A stretch of DNA of 64,000 nt from Thermosyntropha sp. (GCF_017656155.1 NZ_JACDOH010000008.1:37753-101752); one strand, 5' to 3'. Shown: positions 51,637 through 61,936, counted from the stretch's first letter. Numbers and translations are program-made. Notes: generated by a model from the letters alone, not told the origin.

Positions 51637-54600
51637 ATGAGTTTTATTTTCAATGAAGAACAGCAATTTATTCTTGACCATCTGGATGACCCCATGCAGG
51701 TATCGGCCGGAGCCGGTTCCGGCAAGACCAGGGTTCTGGTGGAAAGATATTACAGGCTTCTCTGGCAGGGGGTAAGGGTTAATAATATCCTGGCGGTGAC
51801 CTTTACCCGCAAGGCAGCGGGAGAGATGGTGGACCGGATAAGAAAAAGGATAATAGAAGATGAAAAACTGCGTCCGGAAGTAAAAGACAAGCTGCAGGAA
51901 GAATTGGCATTTGCCTTTATCGGCACTATCCACAGCATTTGCGCTAGGCTTTTGCGGGAAAATCCCTTAGAAGCCGGAGTAGACCCTCATTTCCGGCTTA
52001 TAGATGAGGTGGAAGCCTATAAGCTTAAGATGGATATAATACGCAGATCAGTCTATGAAATGCTGGAAAAAAATAATCCTTACCTGAGGAAATATGTGAA
52101 GTTTTTTGGCATAAAAGGGCTTTTAGACGATCTCTATAATTTTCTGGCTGCAACATCCAGCCGTGGGGTTAAAATAGAAGAACTGCAGCTAAAGACGGAG
52201 ATGGCTTATACTGAGACAAAAAACCGCCTGCCTGATTTGGTGGAAAAGATGGAAAAATCACTAGAAGATATGAAAAGAGCAGCCGAACAGCTTAAGCAAG
52301 GGGCAGCTACCCGGAATAAGATAGAAAACTTGGCTGCTGTTTTCCCTCAGTATCTTCCAGTATTAGACAGGATTAAGACGAATCCTGGCTATGATGCAGA
52401 GGTTTATGCAGCCTGTGAAAAATTAGGGGAATATAGACTGGATGCCAGAGGAAATGTTAAAGAAAGTGTAAACAGTTTTAGAGAGAGTCTTAGTGAGCTG
52501 AAGGCAACCTTGTGGGAGCTAAAATACTTTCCTCTTATAGAGAAAGTCTTTTTGCCTCTAGCTTTGGAAATAAGAAATCAGATTGTGGAGGAGAAGGAAA
52601 AGCGAAACCTTCTGGAATTTGATGATTTAGAAGAAAAGACCTTGTCTATGCTTTTAAATAATCCTGATATACTTGAAAAATACCGCAAGCAGTTTGAATT
52701 TATAATGGTTGATGAATTCCAGGATACCAACTACCGGCAGACTGAAATATTCAGGCTTTTAAGCGATGACTTCAAGCGGAACATATTTACTGTAGGCGAT
52801 CCCAAGCAGTCTATATACCGCTTCCGGGGAGCCAGGGTCGAGCTTTTCGGCAGGGTAGGAGAAAAAATGGGGGAAAGTGGTATAAATGCCGGGTTAAACC
52901 GAAACTACCGCACCTTATCCCCGATAATAGAATTTATAAACCATTTTTTCGGGATAGTGATGGCAGATGAAAAGATACCTTTTGAACCGCTTTTACCTGA
53001 GCGGGAGTTTACAGATGGCAGGCGGACTATGGTATATCTGACTAGAATTTGTGATGATAAAAAAATGAAAAAGGAAGAGATTCAGCCTTACCTTATCACC
53101 AGGATTATCCATAATATAACAAATGATAAAAGCCTGCTTATTTGGGATGAAAAAAGCGGGGTGATGCGGAATATCAGTTATGGCGACATTACTCTGCTTT
53201 TCCGCACCACTGCCAATATGCACATATTTGCACGCATATTTAAGGATTACGGGATACCCTGCCATGTAGTAGGAAGCCGCGATTTTTTCATTGCAGAAGA
53301 AGTGGAAGCTATGCTTAAGCTCTTACAGGCAGTTTGCGACAGGGAAGATGAAATAGCCCTGGTGGGAGCTCTGCGCTCTTTTTTCTTCCGGGTGGAAAAC
53401 GAAACCTTGTGGCTTTTGAAAAACCGAGGGCAAGGTTTGACTCTGAGGGAAAGCCTCCAAAAAATAGAAGGACTGCCTCTTAATGAAGAAGAAAAGCAAA
53501 AGCTCATCTGGGCAGAAGAGGTGTTATCCTGGGCAGAAAAGCTTAAAAACCGTCTTGCTCCGGCAGAACTTATAAGGCTCTTGTGGGAAAAGACTAAAGG
53601 GGCTTTTGTCCCTTTGAGATATTCGGGAACCGCACAAAAAACAGCCAACATAAACAAGCTGGTAGATATAGCCTTTAACCTGGAGGAAAAAGGGATTATC
53701 AGTTTAAAGGATTTTTTGGATTATGTTGAGGAAGCTAAGAACAGGGAGATTAAGGAAAAACAGGCATCGGCAGAGCTTGAAGGGGAAAACCGGGTAAAGC
53801 TGATGACCGTCCACCAGTCCAAGGGTTTGGAATTCCCGGTGGTCATAGTTCCAGAGCTGGAAAGGGGATTTAACGAAGATGACCTGAGGCAGAATATACT
53901 GGTGCGGGATGAAGATGGCGTTTTTCTGAAGCTCAGCTCTGATGAAACCAGCCGGGAAGAAAGGAAACAAAGCACCCGCAAGAGGGCGGAACTGGAGGAA
54001 AAGAGGGACAGCCTGTCAGAGTACAAAAGGCTTCTTTATGTAGCCTTGACTCGCTCCCGCGACCTTTTGATACTTACAGGAATTGGCAAATTCAGGGATG
54101 ATGGAACCCTGTCCATTCCGGGGGAAGATAAAGACCCTGCCAGCTGGCTTGATTTTCTCTCTATGACTTACGGGGATAGTGAAACAGGAATACTGGCAAA
54201 CGATTATTTTGAAATATATGTGGAAGATATCTTTGATATTCCACAGCTTACAAAGACTGCTTCCGGCCAGCAACCTTTGATAAAGCCGGCTTTGCCGATA
54301 AAAGCAGTTTCAAATAAAGATTTTATAACTTTACACTTTGACTATCTTTCCCCCACTCGCATGGCAGAATACGATTACTGTCCGCAGAGCGCCTATTTGG
54401 TTTATCAGGAAAAGATAAACCTGGCAGTGTTAAAAGAAGAAAAAGGACTTTCCTCAACCAGCTTAGGCAATATCGTTCATTATTTGGCGGAAAAGACTGA
54501 CAGCCTTGAAACAGCAGAAAAAATAACAGCTGCCTATGAGGACTTGACCGAAGAAGATAAAAAAGAAGCCTTAAAACTCTTTGAGAATTACCTGGCTAAT

Positions 54601-54987
54601 GAAGAGGTAAGAGCGATAAGGGAAAACTATGCTTATTTGCGGGAAGTGCCGTTTTTGATGAAGCTGGATGAAAACTGTATTTTACGGGGCTTTATTGATG
54701 GACTGGGGATAGATGACCGTAAGGCTTGCATAATTGATCTTAAAACCGGGCAGAAAAGAGAAGTTTATGATGTCCAGCTTGCTGCCTATGGCAAGGCGGT
54801 AGAAAAAATCATGCCGGGCAAAGAGATAACCAAATTTATCTTTTATCTTAAAACGGGGGAACTAGTCGAAGTAAGAGATGGAAGTGAAATAGAAAGTGTT
54901 AAAACGGTAAGCCTTTATCCAGAGAAAAGCGAAAAATGCACGAACTGCTGGTTTAAAATATTATGTTTTCCGGAAAAAGGAAGGTAG
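51637..54987 (+). CDS. addA: AddA subunit of the AddAB helicase-nuclease
   Basis: UvrD-type helicase with a C-terminal nuclease. In the 1116 residues the Walker [17 protein letters not shown] is at about 21-36. [41 protein letters not shown] and [13 protein letters not shown] are later helicase motifs. The nuclease residues appear in FIDGLGIDD...IIDLKTGQ. Unusually, it also has four cysteines flanking the nuclease (Cys915, Cys1101, Cys1104, Cys1110; [10 protein letters not shown]), the pattern normally noted in AddB. An ATG-type frame start at 51580 overlaps addB; GGGGGGAT fits 51637. Confidence 0.96.
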   Translation: MSFIFNEEQQFILDHLDDPMQVSAGAGSGKTRVLVERYYRLLWQGVRVNNILAVTFTRKAAGEMVDRIRKRIIEDEKLRPEVKDKLQEELAFAFIGTIHSICARLLRENPLEAGVDPHFRLIDEVEAYKLKMDIIRRSVYEMLEKNNPYLRKYVKFFGIKGLLDDLYNFLAATSSRGVKIEELQLKTEMAYTETKNRLPDLVEKMEKSLEDMKRAAEQLKQGAATRNKIENLAAVFPQYLPVLDRIKTNPGYDAEVYAACEKLGEYRLDARGNVKESVNSFRESLSELKATLWELKYFPLIEKVFLPLALEIRNQIVEEKEKRNLLEFDDLEEKTLSMLLNNPDILEKYRKQFEFIMVDEFQDTNYRQTEIFRLLSDDFKRNIFTVGDPKQSIYRFRGARVELFGRVGEKMGESGINAGLNRNYRTLSPIIEFINHFFGIVMADEKIPFEPLLPEREFTDGRRTMVYLTRICDDKKMKKEEIQPYLITRIIHNITNDKSLLIWDEKSGVMRNISYGDITLLFRTTANMHIFARIFKDYGIPCHVVGSRDFFIAEEVEAMLKLLQAVCDREDEIALVGALRSFFFRVENETLWLLKNRGQGLTLRESLQKIEGLPLNEEEKQKLIWAEEVLSWAEKLKNRLAPAELIRLLWEKTKGAFVPLRYSGTAQKTANINKLVDIAFNLEEKGIISLKDFLDYVEEAKNREIKEKQASAELEGENRVKLMTVHQSKGLEFPVVIVPELERGFNEDDLRQNILVRDEDGVFLKLSSDETSREERKQSTRKRAELEEKRDSLSEYKRLLYVALTRSRDLLILTGIGKFRDDGTLSIPGEDKDPASWLDFLSMTYGDSETGILANDYFEIYVEDIFDIPQLTKTASGQQPLIKPALPIKAVSNKDFITLHFDYLSPTRMAEYDYCPQSAYLVYQEKINLAVLKEEKGLSSTSLGNIVHYLAEKTDSLETAEKITAAYEDLTEEDKKEALKLFENYLANEEVRAIRENYAYLREVPFLMKLDENCILRGFIDGLGIDDRKACIIDLKTGQKREVYDVQLAAYGKAVEKIMPGKEITKFIFYLKTGELVEVRDGSEIESVKTVSLYPEKSEKCTNCWFKILCFPEKGR

Positions 54988-54992
54988 ATAAA

Positions 54993-56366
54993 ATGCATTT
55001 TGAACTGGTGAATATAAATTTTCTTCTGACAGGCATAATAGCCGGTTTTATAGCAGGATATCTGTCCCTTAAGGGGAATTTGGAAAAGGAAAGGGAAAAG
55101 CTTAAAAGCAGGGAAGAACAGATTTTAAACCTCAAATCTCTGCTGGAAAAGGCGGAAAATCAGCTTAAAAGCCTGGGGGATGAAAACACCATCCTTAAAA
55201 CCGAAAATACTGCCTTAAAAGTCAGACTGGAAGAAGAAAACAAAAATTTTATCGAAAAAGTGAAGCTTTTGGAAGAAGCACAGGAAAAACTTTCGGATGC
55301 CTTTAAGGCCTTGTCTGCCGAAGCTTTAAAGAGCAACAACCAGTCTTTTCTGGAACTGGCAAAAAGTATTCTGGAAAAATACCAGGAAGGAGCTAAAACC
55401 GACCTGGAAATGAGGCAGAACAGTATAAAAGAGCTGGTATCCCCGCTTAAAGAAGCTTTGAACAAAGTCGATGAAAAGATAAACCTTTTAGAAAAAGAGA
55501 GGGCAGGTGCTTATGCCGGTCTTATGGAACAGGTAAAGAAAATGGCAGAAACCCAGCTGAAGCTGGAAGAAGAAACTTCTAATCTGGTAAGTGCACTGCG
55601 CAGACCCCAGGTTCGCGGAAGATGGGGAGAAATCCAGCTAAAACGGGTAGTAGAACTGGCAGGTATGCTGGAATACTGCGATTTTATGGAGCAGGAAACC
55701 TTAACCTCAGAAAAGGGAAGGCTGAGGCCTGACATGCTCATAATGCTTCCGAGCGGACGCAAGATAGTAGTAGACAGCAAAACTCCTCTGGAAGCTTATT
55801 TACAAGCTATAGAAGCCAAGACGGAAGAGGAAAGGGAAGAAAAAATAAAGCTCCATGCTGAACATATAAAAAACCACATCAATCAACTCAGCCGGAAGGA
55901 ATACTATGCAAACCTTGCCGAAACCCCGGAATTTGTAGTTCTCTTTATCCCCGGAGAAGTTTTTTTAAGCGCTGCTCTGGAAGCTGATCCTTCCCTTATT
56001 GAATACGGGGCAGAGCAAAATGTAGTTCTGGCAACCCCGACTACCCTTATTGCACTTTTGCGGGCGGTTGCCTACGGATGGAGGCAGGAAAAGATTGCAA
56101 ACAATGCCAAGGAGATGAGCAATCTCGGAAAAGAGCTTTACCAGCGGCTTAACACTATGACCGAATACTTGCTTGATCTGAGAAAAGGTTTGGATAAAAC
56201 GGTAGATGCCTTTAACAAAACCGTCGGCTCTTTTGAAAGCCGGGTTCTTGTATCTGCCCGCAAATTTAAACAGCTGGGAGCGGTAGGAGAAGAAAAAGAT
56301 ATTCCGCCTTTAGAGCCCCTTGATAAAATTCCCCGGGTTGTATATAATAGGGATTACACGGAGTAA
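54993..56366 (+). CDS. rmuC: DNA recombination protein RmuC homologue
   Basis: The 457-residue protein has an N-terminal membrane helix (about 7-24), a long coiled coil (about 28-105, [20 protein letters not shown]) and the RmuC nuclease-like domain (about 195-400, [51 protein letters not shown]). RmuC limits inversions at short repeats in E. coli; its biochemistry is poorly known. An ATG at 54963 overlaps addA, but AAGGAAGG sits before the ATG at 54993. Coupling to addAB supports a DNA-end role. Confidence 0.93.
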   Translation: MHFELVNINFLLTGIIAGFIAGYLSLKGNLEKEREKLKSREEQILNLKSLLEKAENQLKSLGDENTILKTENTALKVRLEEENKNFIEKVKLLEEAQEKLSDAFKALSAEALKSNNQSFLELAKSILEKYQEGAKTDLEMRQNSIKELVSPLKEALNKVDEKINLLEKERAGAYAGLMEQVKKMAETQLKLEEETSNLVSALRRPQVRGRWGEIQLKRVVELAGMLEYCDFMEQETLTSEKGRLRPDMLIMLPSGRKIVVDSKTPLEAYLQAIEAKTEEEREEKIKLHAEHIKNHINQLSRKEYYANLAETPEFVVLFIPGEVFLSAALEADPSLIEYGAEQNVVLATPTTLIALLRAVAYGWRQEKIANNAKEMSNLGKELYQRLNTMTEYLLDLRKGLDKTVDAFNKTVGSFESRVLVSARKFKQLGAVGEEKDIPPLEPLDKIPRVVYNRDYTE

Positions 56367-56473
56367 AATAAAATTTTGTTCATTTCTTACCCTCTTTTAA
56401 AACACAGTTTACATTTCAGTCATATAATGGTGGTAGTATGAATAAAATACACCGTGGGAAAGGGGGGAAAGGA

Positions 56474-56563
56474 ATGGACTACAGGCTGATTGATGAGATC
56501 TTGCGGGACATCGGACTCGAACATATCGAGGAAGAGTTCGATGAAACTGAAGAAGATGAATAA
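56474..56563 (+). CDS. Acidic 29-residue small protein
   Basis: A short frame encodes an acidic, probably helical peptide (MDYRLIDEILRDIGLEHIEE, then EFDETEEDE). GGGGGGAAAGGA just upstream is a strong ribosome site, and a perfect terminator begins two bases after the stop. A TATAAT at 56423-56428 would place the transcript start about 40 bases before this ATG. An in-frame ATG at 56438 would add 12 basic residues but has a weaker site. The function is unknown. Confidence 0.55.
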   Translation: MDYRLIDEILRDIGLEHIEEEFDETEEDE

Positions 56564-56564
56564 A

Positions 56565-56602
56565 AAAACAGCCATTTTAAGGATTCCTTGAATGGCTGTT
56601 TT
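56565..56602. terminator. Bidirectional terminator
   Basis: An 18-bp near-perfect stem (AAAACAGCCATTTTAAGG with CCTTGAATGGCTGTTTT, loop ATT) with T-rich flanks on both strands. It serves the small acidic gene (+) and pdaB (-). Confidence 0.85.
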
Positions 56603-56610
56603 AGTTTTCG

Positions 56611-57408
56611 TTAATTTATTTTATCCTGCTCAGATTTCGCTTCTTTTAAAAGCTCTGATACTGTGACAAACTTATAGCCCTGTTTTTTCAGTTCCTTTAT
56701 AATAATAGGAAGGGCATCGGTAGTCTGCTTGCAGCTGTCGCTGGCGTGCATGAGAATAATGTCCCCCGGATGCGCCTTTTTGGTTACCCGCTCAATTATG
56801 GTGTCTACCCCTGGATTCATCCAGTCTAAAGAATCGGTTCCCCACTGTATAGCCTCATAATTGCATTCATGAATAGCATCTATTACATGATTGCTGTAAT
56901 CCCCGTTAGGAGTGCGGATAAGCCTGGCGTCAACCCCGGTTGCTTCTTTAATGGCATTATGTGCATTCATTACCTCTTCTTTTATTTCCGCTTTGCTTAA
57001 GTTGCTCAAATTAATATGCCGGTGTCCGTGACTTGCGATTTCATGTCCGTCTGTTTTTATGCGCATTGCTATGTCGGGATACTGCTTAACCCAAGGACCG
57101 GATAAAAAGAAAGTGCATTTTATTTTGTGTTTCTTTAAAATGTCTAAAACCGGTTCCGGAGTAGTATTGCCCCAGCTTATGTCAAATGTCAGAGCCACGA
57201 TCTTTTTATCTGTCCTTATCTCATAAATAGGTTTTTGCCGGTTGTATGCCTGCACCCCTAAAACACTGCTTATTAGAACAACCGCGGATAACACAAGTAC
57301 AAGGGCGATTTTTCCCTTCGCCTGCAGATAATAAAACCCAAAAATCCTGGGCAACTTTTCCTTCCCCCTTTTAGATCTTTTTAAAAATTTATGCTTAAGG
57401 GAGAGCAT
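56611..57408 (-). CDS. pdaB: Polysaccharide deacetylase, PdaB-like sporulation type
   Basis: The 265-residue protein has a basic N-terminus, one membrane anchor (about 32-52) and a NodB-type deacetylase domain. The first motif reads TFDISWGNT instead of TFDDG, as in PdaB, a protein needed for spore cortex maintenance in Bacillus. The metal His pair is in SHGHRHINL, and RTPNGDYSN replaces RPPxG. The start lies inside the end of the upstream deacetylase gene (14-base overlap), so the two are coupled. The PdaB assignment rests on the altered motif. Confidence 0.85.
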   Translation of the reverse strand: MLSLKHKFLKRSKRGKEKLPRIFGFYYLQAKGKIALVLVLSAVVLISSVLGVQAYNRQKPIYEIRTDKKIVALTFDISWGNTTPEPVLDILKKHKIKCTFFLSGPWVKQYPDIAMRIKTDGHEIASHGHRHINLSNLSKAEIKEEVMNAHNAIKEATGVDARLIRTPNGDYSNHVIDAIHECNYEAIQWGTDSLDWMNPGVDTIIERVTKKAHPGDIILMHASDSCKQTTDALPIIIKELKKQGYKFVTVSELLKEAKSEQDKIN

Positions 57409-58150
57409 TATTACTTTTTTCTGCTTTTATAAGCTCGGTCATGGTCACAAAACGATAGCCTTCCTTTTTAAGCTTGGGGATAAAAATATCGAGTGCCCGT
57501 GCAGTTTCCACTCCGTTTGGTACCCCATCATGCAGTATGATTATCTGCCCCGGCTTGATGTGGTTTATGATGTAAGCAGCTATATCTTCTCCCTTTCTTC
57601 CCTGCCAGTCTTTAGGATCCTGGATATAGCTCCAGTAGCCTATAATCATATTTTCCTTCATCACCAGGTCAACCATCTCATAGGAAAGATAACCTCCCGG
57701 GGGACGGAAAAAAAGCGGTTTCTTCCCGGTTAAACGGAGTATAATCTGATTAGTTTTGACTATTTCTTCTCTGATAGATTTCCTGTCTTTATGGTTGAAG
57801 TCAGGATGGGAAAAACTGTGGTTGCCTACTTCATGTCCATCCTCCGCCATTCTCTTTATGAGATTTGGATATTTTTTCGCCCTTTGCCCTAAGACAAAAA
57901 AAGTAGCTTTTGCATCGTGTTTTTTTAAAATATCCAGGATAAGGGAAGTGTTTTCTGTATCGGGCCCATCGTCAAAAGTAAGGGCAATAACTTTTTCGTT
58001 AGTTTCTATACCGGTTATGACTATCCGCTGCTTTTTCCAGTTTTCCATGTTGGGATGAACTGCAAGGCGAAAGGCTCCTAAGGAAAACCCCAGGATTAAA
58101 AGGGAAGAAAACATAAAAAGGGCTGTTTTTTTCCTTATATATATAATCAT
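57395..58150 (-). CDS. Polysaccharide deacetylase, NodB family
   Basis: The 251-residue protein has an N-terminal signal or anchor (about 9-28) and a complete NodB domain: VIALTFDDGPDTENT, VGNHSFSHPDFN, FFRPPGGYLSYEMVD and IILHDGVPNGVETA. It should remove acetyl groups from peptidoglycan or another polymer outside the membrane. It is upstream of and coupled to the PdaB-like gene. Unlike that gene it keeps the canonical Asp-Asp pair. A role in vegetative wall or in the spore cortex are both possible. Confidence 0.9.
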   Translation of the reverse strand: MIIYIRKKTALFMFSSLLILGFSLGAFRLAVHPNMENWKKQRIVITGIETNEKVIALTFDDGPDTENTSLILDILKKHDAKATFFVLGQRAKKYPNLIKRMAEDGHEVGNHSFSHPDFNHKDRKSIREEIVKTNQIILRLTGKKPLFFRPPGGYLSYEMVDLVMKENMIIGYWSYIQDPKDWQGRKGEDIAAYIINHIKPGQIIILHDGVPNGVETARALDIFIPKLKKEGYRFVTMTELIKAEKSNNALP

Positions 58151-58230
58151 AACTTTCTCCTTGTTTTGTTTTTAGATATATATTCAAAAAGAAGGGGATT
58201 TATTTATTGAAAAATGCAAAGACAGAGGTC

Positions 58231-58259
58231 TTGATTTTGTTTTCTATCCCAGGTATAAT
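58231..58259 (+). promoter_or_regulatory. Promoter of tRNA-Val
   Basis: TTGATT at 58231-58236, 17 bases, TATAAT at 58254-58259. Confidence 0.75.
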
Positions 58260-58277
58260 ATATGAGCAAAGAGAAGC

Positions 58278-58352
58278 GGGTCGTTAACTCAGTGGGAGAG
58301 TGCTTCCTTGACGCGGAAGAAGTCACAGGTTCGAATCCTGTACGACCCACCA
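58278..58352 (+). tRNA. tRNA-Val (anticodon GAC)
   Basis: The acceptor GGGTCGT pairs with ACGACCC. Anticodon loop TTGACGC, T-arm GGTTCGAATCC, discriminator A, CCA encoded. Confidence 0.95.
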
Positions 58353-58365
58353 TGAATAAAAATAT

Positions 58366-58392
58366 AAAATCCCGATGAGTCGGGATTTTTTT
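58366..58392 (+). terminator. Terminator after tRNA-Val
   Basis: AAAATCCCGA pairs with TCGGGATTTT around TGAG, with further T. Confidence 0.9.
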
Positions 58393-58477
58393 ATTTGCAG
58401 AGAATTTTAATCATTTCCTGTTTACAGCAATTAAAGCAGAAAATTCAGTCCAGAAATCACTACAGGAGGAAAACAGT

Positions 58478-58912
58478 ATGATGGGAAGAACTCATTTTGT
58501 AACAGGTCTGGCACTGGGAAGTTTTATATCCTGGCCGGCAGCATTCGCAGCAGGAATAGCTGCCCTGCTGCCGGATATAGATAGTTGCCAATCAACCATA
58601 GGCCGGCTTGTAAGGCCGGTATCTTACGTAATTCAAAAGACCGTCGGACATAGAAACCTTTTTCATTCCGTCTGGATACTCATTGTCATACACTTTTTCT
58701 GCACTTTTTTGCCACATGACATACTTTTGGGGGTGTTGATAGGATACCTCAGCCATATACTCCTTGATATCTTAAATCCTGCAGGGGTAAGAGTGTTCTG
58801 GCCGATCCCGATTAATCTGGCACTACCATTGGTTCGCACAGGCAGCTTAATAGAATACTTAGTCATTTTGCCGACAGGAATTTTAATTTTGATAGGAAAT
58901 TTGGGGATTTAG
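58478..58912 (+). CDS. YdjM-like membrane-bound metal-dependent hydrolase
   Basis: The 144-residue protein has about four membrane helices and the family's metal motifs: RTHFVTGLALG near the start, LLPDIDSCQSTIGR, TVGHRNLFHSVW and GYLSHILLDILNPAGVRVFWP. These match the YdjM/DUF457 group of predicted membrane-bound hydrolases. The substrate is unknown. ATG codons at 58478 and 58481 are adjacent; CAGGAGG serves either. It is transcribed alone. Confidence 0.88.
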   Translation: MMGRTHFVTGLALGSFISWPAAFAAGIAALLPDIDSCQSTIGRLVRPVSYVIQKTVGHRNLFHSVWILIVIHFFCTFLPHDILLGVLIGYLSHILLDILNPAGVRVFWPIPINLALPLVRTGSLIEYLVILPTGILILIGNLGI

Positions 58913-59137
58913 CCGGGCGGTTGAGTTTTTTCTGTTAATTTACTGAAGGAGTATTTGAAATAATTCGGCAGTCTGAGATTGTAAAGTGAATACTTTGATT
59001 ATATCCAGTGGACAGCGGTTGCATTTTGAAAAAACAAATATTATAGAAGTTTTAAATAACTGTTTTTAATTTTATAATATTTGCAGCTTAATAGGTCGAA
59101 CTTGACGAATTTTGATTAAAAAAATCTAAAAAAACTC

Positions 59138-59164
59138 TAAAGTTTATCTTCTTTTATGCGATAA
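59138..59164 (+). promoter_or_regulatory. Sigma-D (sigma-28) promoter of flagellin
   Basis: TAAA at 59138-59141, 15 bases, TGCGATAA at 59157-59164. This matches the TAAA-N15-GCCGATAA flagellar consensus at 10 of 12 positions. Confidence 0.85.
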
Positions 59165-59173
59165 AATAAAACA

Positions 59174-59256
59174 GAAGGACATAACATCCCGGGAGTTATG
59201 TTCCAAAAAAATTGGCGGGAAGGGACTCCTGCCGTAAAAAAAACAAGGAGGTTGGT
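59174..59256 (+). promoter_or_regulatory. Flagellin mRNA leader with two hairpins and GGA sites
   Basis: Hairpin 1 (59177-59204) pairs GGACATAAC with GTTATGTTCC, with one bulged T. Hairpin 2 (59214-59233) pairs GGCGGGA with TCCTGCC and shows GGA in its loop AGGGAC. The ribosome site ACAAGGAGG at 59243-59251 also contains GGA. A looped GGA plus one over the ribosome site is the layout of CsrA control of hag mRNA in Bacillus; the binding itself is inferred. Confidence 0.45.
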
Positions 59257-59260
59257 TTTA

Positions 59261-60076
59261 ATGATAATTAACCACAACTTAATGGCCATGAACACTCACA
59301 GGCAGTTGGCTATCAATAACATGATGACTCAAAAATCTATTGAAAAACTTTCCTCTGGCTATCGTATTAACAGAGCTGGAGACGATGCGGCAGGTCTTTC
59401 CATTTCTGAAAAAATGCGGGGACAAATCAGAGGACTGCAGCAGGCATCCAGAAATGCTCAGGATGCTATATCCTTAATTCAAACTGCAGAAGGTGCATTA
59501 AATGAAACCCATGCTATTCTGCAGAGAATGAGAGAGCTTGCAGTTCAGGCAGCTAATGATACTAATGTTACTGCTGACCGCACTGCAATTAGCGATGAGT
59601 TAACTCAATTAGCTTCAGAAATAACTCGCATAGCTAATGAAACTGAGTTCAATACGCAAAAATTGATAGCTACGAATGGAACATATAATTTCCAGGTAGG
59701 AGCTAATTCAGGGCAAGTAATAGCACTTACTTTAGCAACCATGACTGCTACTGCACTGGGTTTAAGTGCTGGTGCTTATACTGTTTCATCTAATGGAGCA
59801 GCAGCTACTGCAATTACTAATATAGATGCTGCAATAGAAACAGTTTCTGCGATGCGGTCTAAATTGGGAGCTGTACAAAACCGCCTTGAACACACTATCA
59901 GGAATTTAGATACCGGAGCAGAAAACTTGCAAGCAGCAGAATCACGCATCAGAGATGTAGATATGGCGAAAGAGATGATGGCATTTACCAAGAACAATAT
60001 CCTGCAGCAGGCAGCAACAGCTATGCTGGCACAGGCTAACCAGGTTCCGCAGACAGTTCTGCAGCTCTTACGCTAA
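59261..60076 (+). CDS. hag: Flagellin
   Basis: The 271-residue protein has the conserved flagellin N-terminus ([39 protein letters not shown]) and C-terminus ([20 protein letters not shown], ending VLQLLR). The variable centre (about 140-190) is very short and rich in Ala, Thr and Ser, giving possible O-glycosylation sites. A frame start at 59198 is in the leader; the true ATG at 59261 follows AAGGAGG. It is secreted by the flagellar export apparatus. Maf-type glycosyltransferases follow, so it is probably glycosylated. Confidence 0.96.
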   Translation: MIINHNLMAMNTHRQLAINNMMTQKSIEKLSSGYRINRAGDDAAGLSISEKMRGQIRGLQQASRNAQDAISLIQTAEGALNETHAILQRMRELAVQAANDTNVTADRTAISDELTQLASEITRIANETEFNTQKLIATNGTYNFQVGANSGQVIALTLATMTATALGLSAGAYTVSSNGAAATAITNIDAAIETVSAMRSKLGAVQNRLEHTIRNLDTGAENLQAAESRIRDVDMAKEMMAFTKNNILQQAATAMLAQANQVPQTVLQLLR

Positions 60077-60098
60077 AATAATAGAAAATAAGTTTTGC

Positions 60099-60132
60099 TT
60101 CAGAAGTCAGGTTCATTTGATCCTGACTTCTG
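60099..60132 (+). terminator. Hairpin after flagellin
   Basis: A perfect 12-bp stem (TCAGAAGTCAGG with CCTGACTTCTGA), but only TTTATAT follows. It may end most flagellin transcripts, protect the mRNA 3' end, or let some reading continue into the glycosylation genes. Confidence 0.6.
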
Positions 60133-60154
60133 ATTTATATGTGAGGGGTAGTTT

Positions 60155-61936
60155 ATGAGCGATATGAAGAATCAAGAGACAGCAAATGAAGGGTATGAAT
60201 TAAAGCTGCGAGTGGAACCATCCAGGGCAGGTATACCTACCTTGAAATTTATAGAAGGTTCTCAGCAGTTTTATATCCACAGCCGTTACAATCCTGAGGC
60301 TGAAGCGGAAAAATGGGCTGTTTCATTTTATGAAGAAGGGAAAAAACTTTTTATTCTGATAGGAATAGGTTTAGGCTATCAAGCTAAGGCTTTGCTTTCT
60401 AAAATGAAAGAAAATGAGAGGCTGCTTCTGGTTGAACCGGTAAAAGAGATATTTGATATGGCTGTGCAGGATGGGAATATAAATCAAATTTTAAAAGATG
60501 AAAGAGTGATATTTTGTTGTACTGATAATAATATGGCTTCTAGACAGGTTTTTTTAGATGTCTTACGGGGTGGTTTGATAACAGATTATAAGCTTTATAT
60601 ATCACCGGTATATTTGAGAATTTTTACTCATCAAACAAATGAAGCCGTTAAAATATTTGAGGATATTATACGATTTGAGCAGATTAATATAAATACGGTA
60701 AAATTTTTTGCTGCCCAGTGGCAGAACAATTATTTGCGCAATATGTTTATAGCTGCTAAATCGTGCCCGTATCTTCTTTTTAAACAAAGATTCAGCTGTC
60801 CGGTAGTGATTGTTTCGGCAGGGCCTTCGCTTACTTCTGAACTGCCTTTCTTAAAATCTTTGTATAATAAGGCTGTAATAATTGCGGCTGGCTCAGCAGT
60901 CACTACATTAAAAAAGAATGGAATTAAACCCCATATAATTGTATCAATTGATGGAGGAATGCAAAATTACCGGCATTTTAAGCAGCTTGATTATGACGAT
61001 GTGCCGCTTTTTTATTCACCTGAAATTCATTATAAAATTTTGGAAGAATATAAGGGGCCTAAGGTAGTATTTCAATTTTATCATAAGGATTTGTCCAATT
61101 GGTATAATGAGTTATTAGGTTTTGAAACAGGAACAGTTGTTGCAGGTTTGTCCGTGGCTAATGTAGCTTTGGATATTGCGCTGCAGGTTTCAAACGGACC
61201 GGTTTGTTTTATCGGGCAGGATCTAGGATATACAGATGGATATTCTCATGCGGAAGGAAATATAAATCGAAAGTCATTGGAGGAGTTTAAGGAAAAAGGG
61301 AGAGAATTGATTGAAATTGAAGCCAATGATGGCAGTAAGCTGTGGACTGATTATGTATATTTAGATATGAAAAACTGGTTTGAAAATTATTTGATTTGTA
61401 ACAAAGATCGGCAGGTATATAATGCCACCTTAAAAGGTGCTAAAATAAAAGGTATGATACCTATAAAATTTGCTGATTTTATAGAAAATTACTGCAAAGC
61501 TGAAAGTGATATTGCCGGACAGATAAAAGAAATATTATCTGAGCATCATTTTTGCAGGGATGCAGAACTTAAAGAAAATGTTTTGGAAATAGTTTACAGA
61601 TTGGAACACCTGAAAATGTTAACATTAAATGGGAAAAAAACAGCAGCCAAGTTGCTTGAAGCTGTTGAAAGTAGAGAAATAAAAAAGATAGAAAAACTTC
61701 TTAAGAAGATGGAGAAAATTGATGAAGAACTGAAAGAAATAGAGGATAAAGATATTTTTTTGTTTTTTATACGCCAGCCTTTATTAATCAAGTTTAATTA
61801 TTCTTATATCCCAGAAAAAATAGAAGATGATAAATTTATAGCTAAAGAAAATTATTTTTTCTATGAAACTTTGTACAATATGACGGAGAATGTGCTACGA
61901 ATATTGTCAGATCAAATTAATGGAGTGGTAAAATGA
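60155..61936 (+). CDS. maf: Motility-associated glycosyltransferase, Maf/DUF115 family (copy 1)
   Basis: Maf proteins transfer pseudaminic or legionaminic acid-type sugars to flagellin before export. The 593 residues have the MptE-like/DUF115 domain (about 200-420) with VVIVSAGPSLTSELPFLK, IIVSIDGGMQNYRHF and VCFIGQDLGYTDGYSH. An N-terminal domain (about 20-180) carries LFILIGIGLGYQAKALLSKM, and the C-terminal part (about 450-593) is helical. Its ATGA overlap with the next gene shows coupling. Position straight after flagellin supports the substrate. Confidence 0.88.
   Translation: MSDMKNQETANEGYELKLRVEPSRAGIPTLKFIEGSQQFYIHSRYNPEAEAEKWAVSFYEEGKKLFILIGIGLGYQAKALLSKMKENERLLLVEPVKEIFDMAVQDGNINQILKDERVIFCCTDNNMASRQVFLDVLRGGLITDYKLYISPVYLRIFTHQTNEAVKIFEDIIRFEQININTVKFFAAQWQNNYLRNMFIAAKSCPYLLFKQRFSCPVVIVSAGPSLTSELPFLKSLYNKAVIIAAGSAVTTLKKNGIKPHIIVSIDGGMQNYRHFKQLDYDDVPLFYSPEIHYKILEEYKGPKVVFQFYHKDLSNWYNELLGFETGTVVAGLSVANVALDIALQVSNGPVCFIGQDLGYTDGYSHAEGNINRKSLEEFKEKGRELIEIEANDGSKLWTDYVYLDMKNWFENYLICNKDRQVYNATLKGAKIKGMIPIKFADFIENYCKAESDIAGQIKEILSEHHFCRDAELKENVLEIVYRLEHLKMLTLNGKKTAAKLLEAVESREIKKIEKLLKKMEKIDEELKEIEDKDIFLFFIRQPLLIKFNYSYIPEKIEDDKFIAKENYFFYETLYNMTENVLRILSDQINGVVK

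Noticed and set aside
58986..59072. 28-codon GTG-started frame before flagellin
   Set aside because: No ribosome site, length within chance in AT-rich DNA.
59198..59260. Longer N-terminus for flagellin from the ATG at 59198
   Set aside because: It would precede the universal flagellin start MIINHN and lies in the structured leader; the ribosome site fits 59261.
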